From Scenedesmus sp. ARA3 (Eukaryota > Chlorophyta > Chlorophyceae > Sphaeropleales > Scenedesmaceae): a stretch of 15,889 nt of DNA. Positions 1 through 7,591 of the stretch are shown here, one piece after another (positions within the stretch are counted from its first letter, which is position 1; each line of letters starts with the position of its first letter). The stretch is taken from the NCBI GenBank assembly GCA_004335835.1, contig RWJK01001556.1, positions 156,535 through 172,423 on the forward strand, in the 5' to 3' direction. The notes beneath the pieces are model-generated. The model saw only the letters and a list, made by a program, of their open reading frames with translations. It ran no database searches and was not told where the DNA came from. The translations under genes were made by a program, and so were the position numbers.

Positions 1-57
<57 letters not shown>
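1..57. repeat. (CTG)n microsatellite at the window edge
   Basis: About 19 near-perfect CTG units run from the first base to about 57, so the tract may continue to the left of the window. It lies about 680 bases before the proposed start of gene 1. No gene can be assigned to it. Similar CTG/CAG tracts recur through the window, in introns, exons and spacers. Confidence 0.95.
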
Positions 58-58
<1 letters not shown>

Positions 59-738
59 GCAGGTGCATGTATGCCAGGAGGCTGGAAGTTATTGAAGAGA
101 CTGAAGTGGAATTTTAAGCATACTCGGTGAGCACGCAGGTGACAGCTGCACTGCTGACTATGTGATGTCACTGTTTTGTCCAATTGACACTTCAAGCGGG
201 AACTGCAACCTGCGACAACAAAATACTCATGCTGGATCCAGCTGAACAAACAGCCGCAGCAGATTGACTGGTGACTGCTGAATTGCTGTTGATCTCCAGG
301 AAAGTGCGGATATTGCAAAGCAATGTTTGCCATGACATAGACAGCCGAGGTAAACTTATAACCCGGGGGCAACGACAGCTGGGCTCGACTACAAATCCGA
401 TATACTATGTTGTGACCTATCCCATGGGGTCTAGAGGGGATGCATGCTCCATGCTTCATGCAAGCATGCATGCTCCATATCCAGCGGTGCTCACGCAGCG
501 AGGTGATTGCGGCCGAGCCACAAATTCTTATACATTCATTAGCAAAGCCTAACAAACCATGCTGTGCTGCAACGCCTACTTGGCGGCGCTGTCTGGTGTT
601 GATTCCTCTGCCGTAACTGTCGCCCCGCTGCATGTTGCGCATCAAACCCTGCCACACAGGCAGCACGCGCCCTGCTCACTAGTGAGTACTGAACATTTGC
701 TGACCTGCACACAAAGGGCTGAAGGCCTTTGTGTAGGC
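58..738 (+). other. Upstream flank of gene 1
   Basis: This 680-base stretch holds no gene I can support. It should contain the promoter and 5' UTR of the glycosyltransferase starting at 739. No TATA box or other core promoter element stands out. An ATG at 559 is in frame with the ATG at 739 with no stop between them, so the transcript may start upstream of 559 and a 60-residue longer N-terminus is possible. An inverted repeat lies at 440-478. Confidence 0.5.
440..478. repeat. Short hairpin plus direct repeat rich in GCATGC
   Basis: The 7-base arms at 450-456 (CATGCTT) and 462-468 (AAGCATG) are perfect inverted repeats around a 5-base loop. A 12-base direct repeat (TGCATGCTCCAT) flanks them at 441-452 and 467-478. 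It lies about 260 bases before the proposed start codon of gene 1. A regulatory role is possible but not shown. Confidence 0.6.
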
Positions 739-3700
739 ATGAAGCGACAACACAAACTGCGCCTGGCCGAATGTCATCAGGTATGACCAGAATGCGCTTC
801 AAGCCCACGTGCACAGTGCCTGGCAGCAACTCCATCAGTGCTTGCGGTGCACGACCTGCCCTTGCGTGAGAGGCAAGTTGAAAGTGCTACACATCAGCAG
901 CATGCAAGCCTGCTTGAGCTTATGCGTTTCCGTGCTTTTGTCAGAGAAGGACAGGGGAAAACCTCCCTTGCCCAACATCTGCCAATATTGATGGTGTGAT
1001 ATCATTCAGCATCAAGCTTCTGACCACTTCCGCTTCAACGCAGGTGCTGGCAGGCGTTGCAGTTTCTACTGTGATAATAATGTTTTGGAGGATCCAACTA
1101 TCACCAACAGCGTCAAGCACCGCTCGTCTTCGCATGTATGTGAACAACAACCTTCATACTGGTACAGCTACAAGCATGCGCAGCAACAGCTGCAATGGGT
1201 CAAATCCAAGGTTTGATGCAGCAGATTACTGGCTGAAGAGGCCCTATCTGCACCCTGCCTATCAGCAGCCGCGTGACACACCGCATTCTGGCGCAGCGGG
1301 CAGCAGTGGCAGCAGCAGCGGCGGCGGCAGCGGCGAAAGCAACGGCAGCTTGCAAGGCAGTTCTCACAACGCGTCCGGCCAACACTTGCTGCAGCCCGAC
1401 AACCCAGAAGTGGCAGCCAGCAGGCAAGCTGTGCAGCAATTCCTCTCCAGCCCCGAGTTTGCTGCAGAGCACGAACGCATGCAGCAGCAGCAGCCCAGCA
1501 GGGGCATCCTGGTCTCAGCAGGTGGCAAAGGGCTGACCACACAGCTTGTTGTGCTGCTGAAGGTGCGATAGCTGTTTTCTGTCAGCATTAGCACCATACA
1601 GTGTGCGCTTCTTCTGATGCAGGTTGAGTCGTGAGTCGTGATGCGGATGCAGCGTAGCAGATGCATGGGCAGCTGGAAGAGCATAGGCTCAAGCAGGCTT
1701 GCCTGCCTCCGACGCGTAGGACTTGTACCTTGTAACTTGGACCAAAAATATCAAGGAAATGTGCCATACCGCTGTCATACCCTGCATTTTTAAGGTGCTG
1801 CGCGAGACGCTGCACTGCAAGCTACCAGTTGAGGTGGCATGGCAGGGCAGCCACGAGATGGACGACGCTATGCTGGCGGCACTGCAGAAGCAGTTTGGGC
1901 CGCTGTCCGGCTTTGATGTGGCTGCCAAGCCCTACCCTAAGCACATACGCAGGTGCGGGCTCCTTGCTGATCAAGCTGCCGGCTTGCGCTAATGAGCAGT
2001 GTGACTGGCTGTGCAGCGCTGCGTGCGTAAGTGGGTGACTGTTTATTATGCTCTGCAGCTGCTGGGGAAGTTTGAGCTGGACAGTGTGTGCATCGCCAGG
2101 GGGACGCACCCTTGGGCAGCAGCCGCCAAAAGCTTTTGAAAAGTTGACAATATGCGCAGAGCTCTACACTTGTGGCAGTGACTACACGCCTGATCCTACT
2201 GCAGCCCAGATTCACGCTGTTATACACAACACGTAGTTGCCAAACCATGTGTGAACAATGTGCGTTTGGGAGGTGCATATCTGAAAGTCGACAAGGCCAG
2301 TACTGCACAGCCCTGTGTGTCATAAGATTATCAAAAACAGCAGCATCGTACAGCTATTTTGATTACATGTACCCAGAAGTAATCTACATCTCTCATCATG
2401 TATACATAAGGAGCACACTCGATCTTTTAAACGTACTTGCACAGGGTGTCGCTGAGCCGATTTGTTGGCAAGGTGGCGGCACTGCTGCACTGCAGCTTCA
2501 CTGAGGTGCTGCTGCTGGATGTGGACAACCTGCCGCTGATCAACCCTGAGGCCCTCTTTGAAGACCCAATGTTTGCAGCAGCAGGCAACCTGTTCTGGCC
2601 ATATTATTGGGACGATTGGATCAAGCCTGGGGTGTGGAACCTTCTGGGACTCAACGCCACAACCGTGAAGGTGGGCTGGCTGCAGCTGCGCGTGAAGCTT
2701 GACAGCAGCAGCTGCATGCGACGCAGCAGCACTGCATGCCCTGGAAGCCCATTGTTTGTGATGGGCCCACTGTCATGATCATCATCGACATGTTCGGCAT
2801 GTCGTGGATAACTCGAGGAGCTGACAATGCTGCTCCAAAGCAAAATGGTAATGACATCATTACCAGCTGGCTGCAGCTTCACTGTGCTTGCATCGCACCT
2901 GAGTATGCAGTGCATGAAGTGCATTGTGTGTTTGTTGCTCTGCTGCTCTGCTGCTGCTGCGCTGCTGCCCTACTGCAGCCTCTGCTGGCTGCTGGTGGTG
3001 GCTGGTCAGGGCGCGATACAGAGTCAGGCATGCTGCTGTTGGACAGGTGAGCTTTCTGCTTGTGCAGCGTGGGTCAGGACTTGAGTTCAACGTGATCTTG
3101 TGCATGGATTGACTTGAAACACAATAGGCCACTGCTGTGCTGCTCATCAGTTTCTTAGTCATGAAGTGGCAGCTTGCAGCCTGCAGCACTGTTGCTGTTT
3201 TTTGTGAACAGCACATCCTGATAGTGAACGAACGACATTTGAAACAATAAACATGTTGTTGATCAGGGCATTTGTCCTCTTTTCCGGACCACATGCACAT
3301 GCTGCTGTACTTGTGGACTCGCTGCTGTGCGCCTGCAGGCCGCGCTGGCTGGAAGTGCTGCACTGGGTGTTTTGGATCAACAGCTGGCATGAGAACATAG
3401 GCGGGTTGCTGTACGGCGACAAAGATACCTTTTCACTGGGCTTTGCACTGGCGGGGCATGCTGAACACTACAGGCAGGTGGGTGGTGCTGCCACAGCGCT
3501 GTGAAAAGTATGAAGCGTGACAGCTGCAGCCCTTCTGGAAGAATACAGTACACCATCGGATTAGCATCTACATCTAGCAGCAGATTCCTGCTGGCAGCAA
3601 TGCCACCTGCATAGTACAAACGTGCAGCGCGCTTGTTCCAGGACTCTCGACAGTCCTGCTACACACTGTCACCAAAAGGTTCACAGGCTCCACGCACCAG

Positions 3701-3783
3701 GCACTGCTCTTTGTTGTGCAAGCAAAAGCATCACGGGGTGCTGTTGTTGATGCTGGCTGCTCAATGCTGCTCACTGCTGCTTC

Positions 3784-3825
<42 letters not shown>

Positions 3826-5915
3826 TGCTGTTGCTGTTGCTGCTGTCTGCCTACTGGGCAGGTGGTAGTGCCGCCTGGTGGTGCTTTTCAGTGGGGTCCC
3901 GGGAACCTGAAAATCAAGTGCGCTGAAGACAGCAAGTGCAACATCACAGACGGCTGGAAGCTGATTGCAGAAGTACAACATGACAACTATGGGGTGAGGG
4001 GCGTGTAATAAAAGAGGGTTAGGGTTAGGGTTTGTCCTAGAGGCTCTCACAGCAGCAATGCTGCATGGCATACAGTAGCCGGCTCAATTCAACATGCTGT
4101 ACGCATATGTGCACCGTCGCCTCAAGACTAGCCTTCAAAGAATGCAGTGATGACTGCGACAGCTGCGGAGCAGTAGGAAGCACGCATTTGACAGCAGACC
4201 CATCAGGCTCATGCTAGGCCTGCCTGTGCCGTGCATTTTGCTCCGCACATATCCCCAGCTTGCATAATGTTGAACTACCAGCGCAGCTGCTGCAGACGAT
4301 GGTGACCAGGCAGACCAGGAAGGGTGTCTCACAGCCATGCAGCACAGGCCTCTATTTGACACTTTTGTTTGAACAATTTTTGACCTAGAGTGGCCATTGG
4401 TGTACTAGCCATATCACAACCATCACCAGTCACTGCAGTGAGCTGCAGCAGAGCTGCTGATACCAGTATTGATCGGGCCAGAGGTGCCAGTGGATAGCTC
4501 AATACAAGCACACTTGGCTCCATAACAATCTCAACTTATTGCTGTGTTACAAATTATTGCACTGCACCCTGAGTCGCCAACCTGTATGCTCCCGCCTGCA
4601 CTTCTGTTTGTCTGCAGCGGGCTGCATTTTGCCATCGCACCTTGAGCAAGCCAAGGCTCGGTGAGCAGCTCTTGCCAGTGGATGTCATGACAGGACCACT
4701 GCCAATGAGGTAAGTGATGCTGCTGCAGCTGGACTACAGCTAGCAGCAGCAGCAGCAGCAGCAGCAGCAAAACGGTTTAAGGTGTTGCAAGCACAAGGCA
4801 GCACAGCATGGTTACCATGAACACAGCTGCAGATGGCGTGCCTCATGTTGCACCAATACATTTTGGCCAGCACAGACACCCTCTGCCAGCTGTGAAAGGC
4901 ACCGAAATGGCGTGCTTGCAAGACTGCCCTGATAAAGGGGCGGCACACGATTGAGTGTTGCACACCATCCAATTCGGCCTACAGAGCGGTCTTTACACGC
5001 TGCTGAGTAGCTACAAATTGTACTTGGCTGTTGATCGTGCAACAACATGCAAAGCACTGCATCAATAGGTAGCCTGCCACATGGGTGGCCCTTCAATATC
5101 TATTTACGAACAACATGCTGCTGATGTTTTGATACCTGACTGTGATGAGGATGTTGCAGTGTTGTAAGTCTTGTGTTCGATCGTAACAAATGACGTGTCC
5201 TGTCAAGGCCTTAAGGGTGAGCCTGCTATGTTGCCATGCCTGCAGGTGGGTGCGCTATTACTTTCATAACCAGGGCCCCATCAAAGCCCATAATTGGGCC
5301 TTTGTGGCACCTCCAACAGCATTTCAGCTGCTTCATATTGACCCAATGTCTTCCATCACGCTGCTCAACACAAGCGGCCCCATTTGGAAGCATGTTGACA
5401 CGCACACCAAGCTACCTGAGCAGACGGAGCTTTACGGCAGCTACATCGCTAACAGCAGCCGAGATGTTCAAGACAGCAGCAGAAGCAGTAGCAGCAGCAG
5501 CAGCAGCAACAGCAACAGCAGCAGCAGAGAAAAAGGCGCCTGTCCGCTGGTGCTGTTCAGCCAGTACATACAGGTGTTGCAGCTGGGGTTGCCAATTGAT
5601 AGGCTGCCTGGTTTGGAGTGCAGCTGCAGGCATGTCATGGAGGCCATTTTCAGTTCACGCAGCTATGAACAAAAGGGCCAGTCATTTGCGCCGGGAGCAC
5701 CTGCTGTTGTGTCGGGTCCAAACTCAAAAGTGGTTGACTGGAATGCAAGTGTCACAGGGGATGGACCTGTAGCTGCGGTCAAAAACAGTGCTGAGCTCGA
5801 GGCAATGAGCCTTGCAATGAGGGCAATCAAAGATGCGACGGCTGCGCTGCGATGGCTGGAAAGTGATGCTGGCAGAGCAACTTATCCGCGTTTGTTTGAT
5901 GGCAGCATGGCATAA
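739..5915 (+). CDS. Type II Golgi glycosyltransferase, GT71 (MNN1/MNN2-like mannosyltransferase)
   Basis: Proposed exons: 739-780, 1044-1562, 1795-1952, 2445-2670, 2979-3046, 3339-3477, 3892-3993, 4618-4709, 5246-5915. All introns are GT-AG, all phases agree, and the total is 671 codons plus TAA. Residues 1-14 are a basic tail (MKRQHK) and 15-29 a membrane anchor (VLAGVAVSTVIIMFW), followed by a Ser/Gly stem. The GT71 core is visible in order: SRGILVSAGG near 166, LPVEVAWQG, then LLLDVDN with the metal-binding DXD at D265 and D267, NLFWPYYW, ESGMLLLDR, YGDKDTF at 363-369, and VQHDNYGRAAFCHRTLSK across exons 7 and 8. The family moves mannose from GDP-mannose onto glycans in the Golgi lumen; the exact linkage cannot be read. 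N-glycosylation sequons (NGS, NAT, NIT, NTS, NAS) agree with luminal topology. A Ser tract in exon 9, coded by AGC repeats, looks like a loop insertion. The start at 739 is chosen for the classic tail-anchor layout; 559 is an in-frame alternative, and exon 2 could start at 1017, adding nine residues. Exon 1 is the least certain part. Confidence 0.85.
899..965 (+). repeat. Dispersed repeat R1, copy A (partial, diverged)
   Basis: It lies in intron 1 of gene 1. The motif GCAAGCCTGCTTGAGC, then a TATGC-TTCC segment and AGAGAAGGACA, matches the right half of copy C at 7315-7410 in the same orientation. The left half with the TACAAG motifs is missing. Confidence 0.7.
1675..1738 (-). repeat. Dispersed repeat R1, copy B (inverted)
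   Basis: The reverse complement of this stretch matches 7315-7376 with one mismatch that I can see over about 61 bases. Both include the core CTACGCGTCGGAGGCAGGCA. It lies wholly within intron 2 of gene 1 (1563-1794). In the sense of gene 1 it carries a TGTAA at 1731-1735. Such near identity in non-coding sequence points to a recently mobile or homogenised element. No target-site duplication was recognised. Confidence 0.85.
3779..3846 (+). repeat. CTG tract in intron 6 of gene 1
   Basis: An almost pure run of CTG with a few TTG or TTC variants, inside the 3478-3891 intron. It lies about 45 bases upstream of the exon 7 acceptor (CTTTTCAG, exon from 3892). The T-containing repeats could act as a weak pyrimidine tract. 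Confidence 0.95.
4004..4008 (+). terminator. Possible intronic poly(A) signal TGTAA in gene 1
   Basis: TGTAA lies 10 bases into intron 7 and overlaps the first in-frame stop of that intron (TAA at 4006-4008). If the intron were not spliced, translation would end four residues past HDNYG, and the message could be cleaved here. TGTAA is the usual chlorophyte poly(A) signal. Use of this copy is inference. Confidence 0.3.
4016..4033 (+). repeat. Short telomere-like tract in intron 7 of gene 1
   Basis: Reads (GGGTTA)2 GGGTTT. It is too short to be a telomere. It follows the G-rich donor region at 3991-4001 (GGGGTGAGGGG), so this part of the transcript has several GGG runs and could fold as a G-quadruplex. 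Confidence 0.8.
4743..4770 (+). repeat. (CAG)9 microsatellite in intron 8 of gene 1
   Basis: Nine AGC/CAG units lie about 35 bases downstream of the GTAAGT donor at 4710. The tract is non-coding in the proposed model. Confidence 0.9.
5476..5529 (+). repeat. Coding AGC repeat (poly-Ser) in exon 9 of gene 1
   Basis: AGC repeats with some AAC and AGA codons are read as a Ser/Asn stretch. They sit between a Tyr- and Ser-rich segment and the conserved GACPLVLFSQY part. The frame gives Ser, not Gln or Ala, as in the tracts of the other two genes. Confidence 0.9.
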
Positions 5916-5980
5916 CTCTGCACTGTCTTGACTGCGGCACCAAATTTGTGGTGGCAAGAGTCTTGGCGTTCTGTCATAGA

Positions 5981-6046
5981 ACACTGTGACAGTGTGTTGA
6001 TGACAGTGTGTCAGTTTGACACTATGATATATCATACTATATAGTA
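5981..6046. repeat. Cluster of palindromes after gene 1
   Basis: ACACTGTGACAGTGT at 5981-5995 is an inverted repeat with a TGA centre. GACAGTGTGT occurs at 5988 and again at 6002. ATGATATATCAT (6024-6035) and TACTATATAGTA (6035-6046) are perfect 12-base palindromes sharing one base. The cluster starts 66 bases after the stop of gene 1, so it is probably in its 3' UTR. It could form RNA hairpins or cruciforms. Confidence 0.75.
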
Positions 6047-6242
6047 TATAGTATATTTCAGAGCTGACGCTGGAATGATTGGACATGACTTTATGTTCTT
6101 GTGTGTGTTTGTGTTGCAGACAGCTAACCTACGTGGTTGCACTGAACACCTGGAATCAACCTCACCTTGTACGCAGTTGAAGGGTTGCACTTCGTGTGTA
6201 CTTACACACATATCGTGTGACACCTGTTGTGTTTTGTGATTA

Positions 6243-6343
6243 TGAGAGAGGATAGTTACATGTGGGTCCTGGCACCATCTTGGATGGTATGAGCCACAAC
6301 AGGTTGAACACAGGTCTGAGACCAGAAAAGGAGAGTGAGCACC
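6243..6343 (+). repeat. Dispersed repeat R2, copy 1
   Basis: About 100 bases that align with 7828-7929 in the same orientation, with roughly nine differences by eye. Shared blocks include TTACATGTGGGTCCTGGCAC, ATGGTATGAGCCACAACAGG and GAGAGTGAGCACC. It has no coding potential that I can see. It could be a SINE or MITE. No clear A box or B box, terminal inverted repeat or target duplication was found. Confidence 0.85.
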
Positions 6344-6653
6344 ATAAAACACACTGCACACCCTTGAGCACCAAATCTCTATTGTGCACCGGTTGTACAG
6401 TGTTTAAGCAGCTTTTAAGTGCCTGAATGACTTATTGGCTTGAGCAGTGATGCGTGCACAGCCTGACACATGACTGGTGTGTACACAACAACAGTGGTTG
6501 ATCAGAGCGGACTCACGCAGCACTGCTACAGAAGGGACGGGACACAACAAACTACATGTACAGCATGTTATGAGAGCCGTGGAGGAGAGGATCATCGCGA
6601 CGGCATAGAATGCGGCAGTGTATGCAACGCAGCGGACCTGACTGGCTGGCGGC

Positions 6654-6658
6654 TGTAA
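6654..6658 (+). terminator. Candidate poly(A) signal (TGTAA) for gene 1
   Basis: This is the first TGTAA I found on the + strand after the gene 1 stop, 739 bases downstream. Chlorophyte 3' UTRs are often several hundred bases long, so the distance is acceptable. It is the best candidate by position only. Confidence 0.4.
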
Positions 6659-6670
6659 CGCATCCTGTCT

Positions 6671-6812
6671 CACTGGCAGCTGCCAGTGACTTTGAAGTTA
6701 CTGGTAGCTGGAAAGTGCAGCTGCTGGTAGCTGTGAGGTTACCGGCAGCTGGAAGTTGAAGCTACTAGCAGCTTACACTACTGGCAGCTTGATTCAGGGG
6801 AAGCTGCCGGCA
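6671..6812. repeat. Palindrome-seeded minisatellite, core ACYRGYAGCT
   Basis: It opens with a perfect 18-base palindrome, CACTGGCAGCTGCCAGTG (6671-6688). Related 10-base cores follow at 6700, 6723, 6741, 6764 and 6780, with spacing of 16 to 28 bases, and an inverted GCTGCCGGC follows near 6803. The irregular spacing suggests an old, decayed tandem array. Confidence 0.75.
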
Positions 6813-6986
6813 TTTGTGGAAATGTCATAGAAGCTGGCCGGCCGGCAGGATACAGAGGCAGCTAGCCTTAGAGACCAGGATAGCACGTGACGAGAGCGCG
6901 CAACTAGCGCCCGGGCCATCGTGGCCCACGAAGTGAGATTGAAATGACATGATCTCATGTGTCTTTGTTATCATTATTATAAAGAG

Positions 6987-7005
6987 TTACAACTGAGTTT
7001 GAGTT
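6987..7005 (+). repeat. 19-base element shared with 13525-13543
   Basis: TTACAACTGAGTTTGAGTT occurs here and, with no difference, at 13525-13543. The reverse strand reads a TGTAA at its end. It may be the terminus of a longer mobile element, but the flanks differ. Confidence 0.6.
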
Positions 7006-7314
7006 TACCAGCCTGATTTACCTGAGCCACTGTGGCCAGTTCATAGCACCACATAGTGCCTTGATTCAACCACAGCCGTGCCCAGAGTGCAGCTATGCCT
7101 GCAAGCAGGCGTGCACTAAAGTCCAGCAGCACAACACCTACACAACAGCTCGTGTGACCAGCTGCCAGCAACGATCACCAGGCCAGCAGCAGCCACCACA
7201 GGTTAGCTATGTCTTTGCAACAGCCTATGTTGTCATGCAACAAGCTCTAACCCACAACAGTATTGTGCACAGCCACCACCACCTCTGCATGTGCTTGCAT
7301 CACCTGACACTTAG

Positions 7315-7326
7315 TTACAAGTTACA
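7315..7326 (-). terminator. Candidate tandem poly(A) signals (TGTAA) for gene 2
   Basis: On the minus strand the end of repeat R1 copy C reads TGTAACTTGTAA, two TGTAA motifs 266 to 277 bases past the gene 2 stop. This is an ordinary 3' UTR length for the group. If used, the repeat supplies the poly(A) signal of gene 2. Confidence 0.45.
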
Positions 7327-7410
7327 AGTCCTACGCGTCGGAGGCAGGCAAGCCTGCTTGAGCCTATGCTCTTCCGCGCGTAGATTAGAGAAGGACAAGG
7401 ACAGGCCTGG
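7315..7410 (+). repeat. Dispersed repeat R1, copy C (longest)
   Basis: It starts with two TTACAAG units, followed by TCCTACGCGTCGGAGGCAGG, CAAGCCTGCTTGAGC, CTATGCTCTTCC and an AGAGAAGGACAAGGACAGG tail. Copy B matches its left two thirds with one visible mismatch and copy A its right part. It lies 182 bases or more downstream of the gene 2 stop, in that gene's probable 3' UTR. Confidence 0.85.
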
Positions 7411-7591
7411 GCCTGAGAGCTCTATCGTAAGAACTCATCCCATCCTACTACATCTGACACTGACTACCACCAAACACCACCAACCTTGAAACGGTCTCGC
7501 AATTTGCAAGCTGGAAGCTCTCAAGTCGCTTGCCACGCCACATAAGACAATTCACAATGCCTGCAGGCATGCCCTGCCTCTAGCGCTGCTG

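Larger units (their letters stand above)
5916..7591. other. Convergent intergenic region between genes 1 and 2
   Basis: No gene is supported here. The region should hold both 3' UTRs. From left to right it has a hairpin at 5981-5995, AT-rich palindromes at 6024-6046, repeat R2 copy 1 at 6243-6343, a TGTAA at 6654-6658, a palindromic minisatellite at 6671-6812, a 19-base element shared with 13525-13543, and repeat R1 copy C at 7315-7410. Open frames in it are short and change frame without domain content. Confidence 0.7.

Noticed and set aside
1168..1542. Minus-strand Cys-rich frame
   Set aside because: It is the shadow of the Ser/Gly stem of gene 1 exon 2.
996..1571. Gene 1 starting at 996
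   Set aside because: The codon at 996 is GTG and there is no in-frame ATG between the stop at 915 and 1080. Splicing exon 739-780 to 1044 gives an ATG start with a basic tail before the membrane anchor.
2059..2087. A microexon reading LLGKFELDSV between exons 3 and 4 of gene 1
   Set aside because: That reading does not fit the phase of exon 3. Joining exon 3 directly to 2445 keeps phase and gives PYPKHIRRVSLSRFVGK, which fits the family better.
7061..7489. A 142-residue + strand frame
   Set aside because: Its second half is repeat R1 copy C, and the first half has no recognisable domain. Its codons lie in the probable 3' UTR of gene 2 on the other strand.
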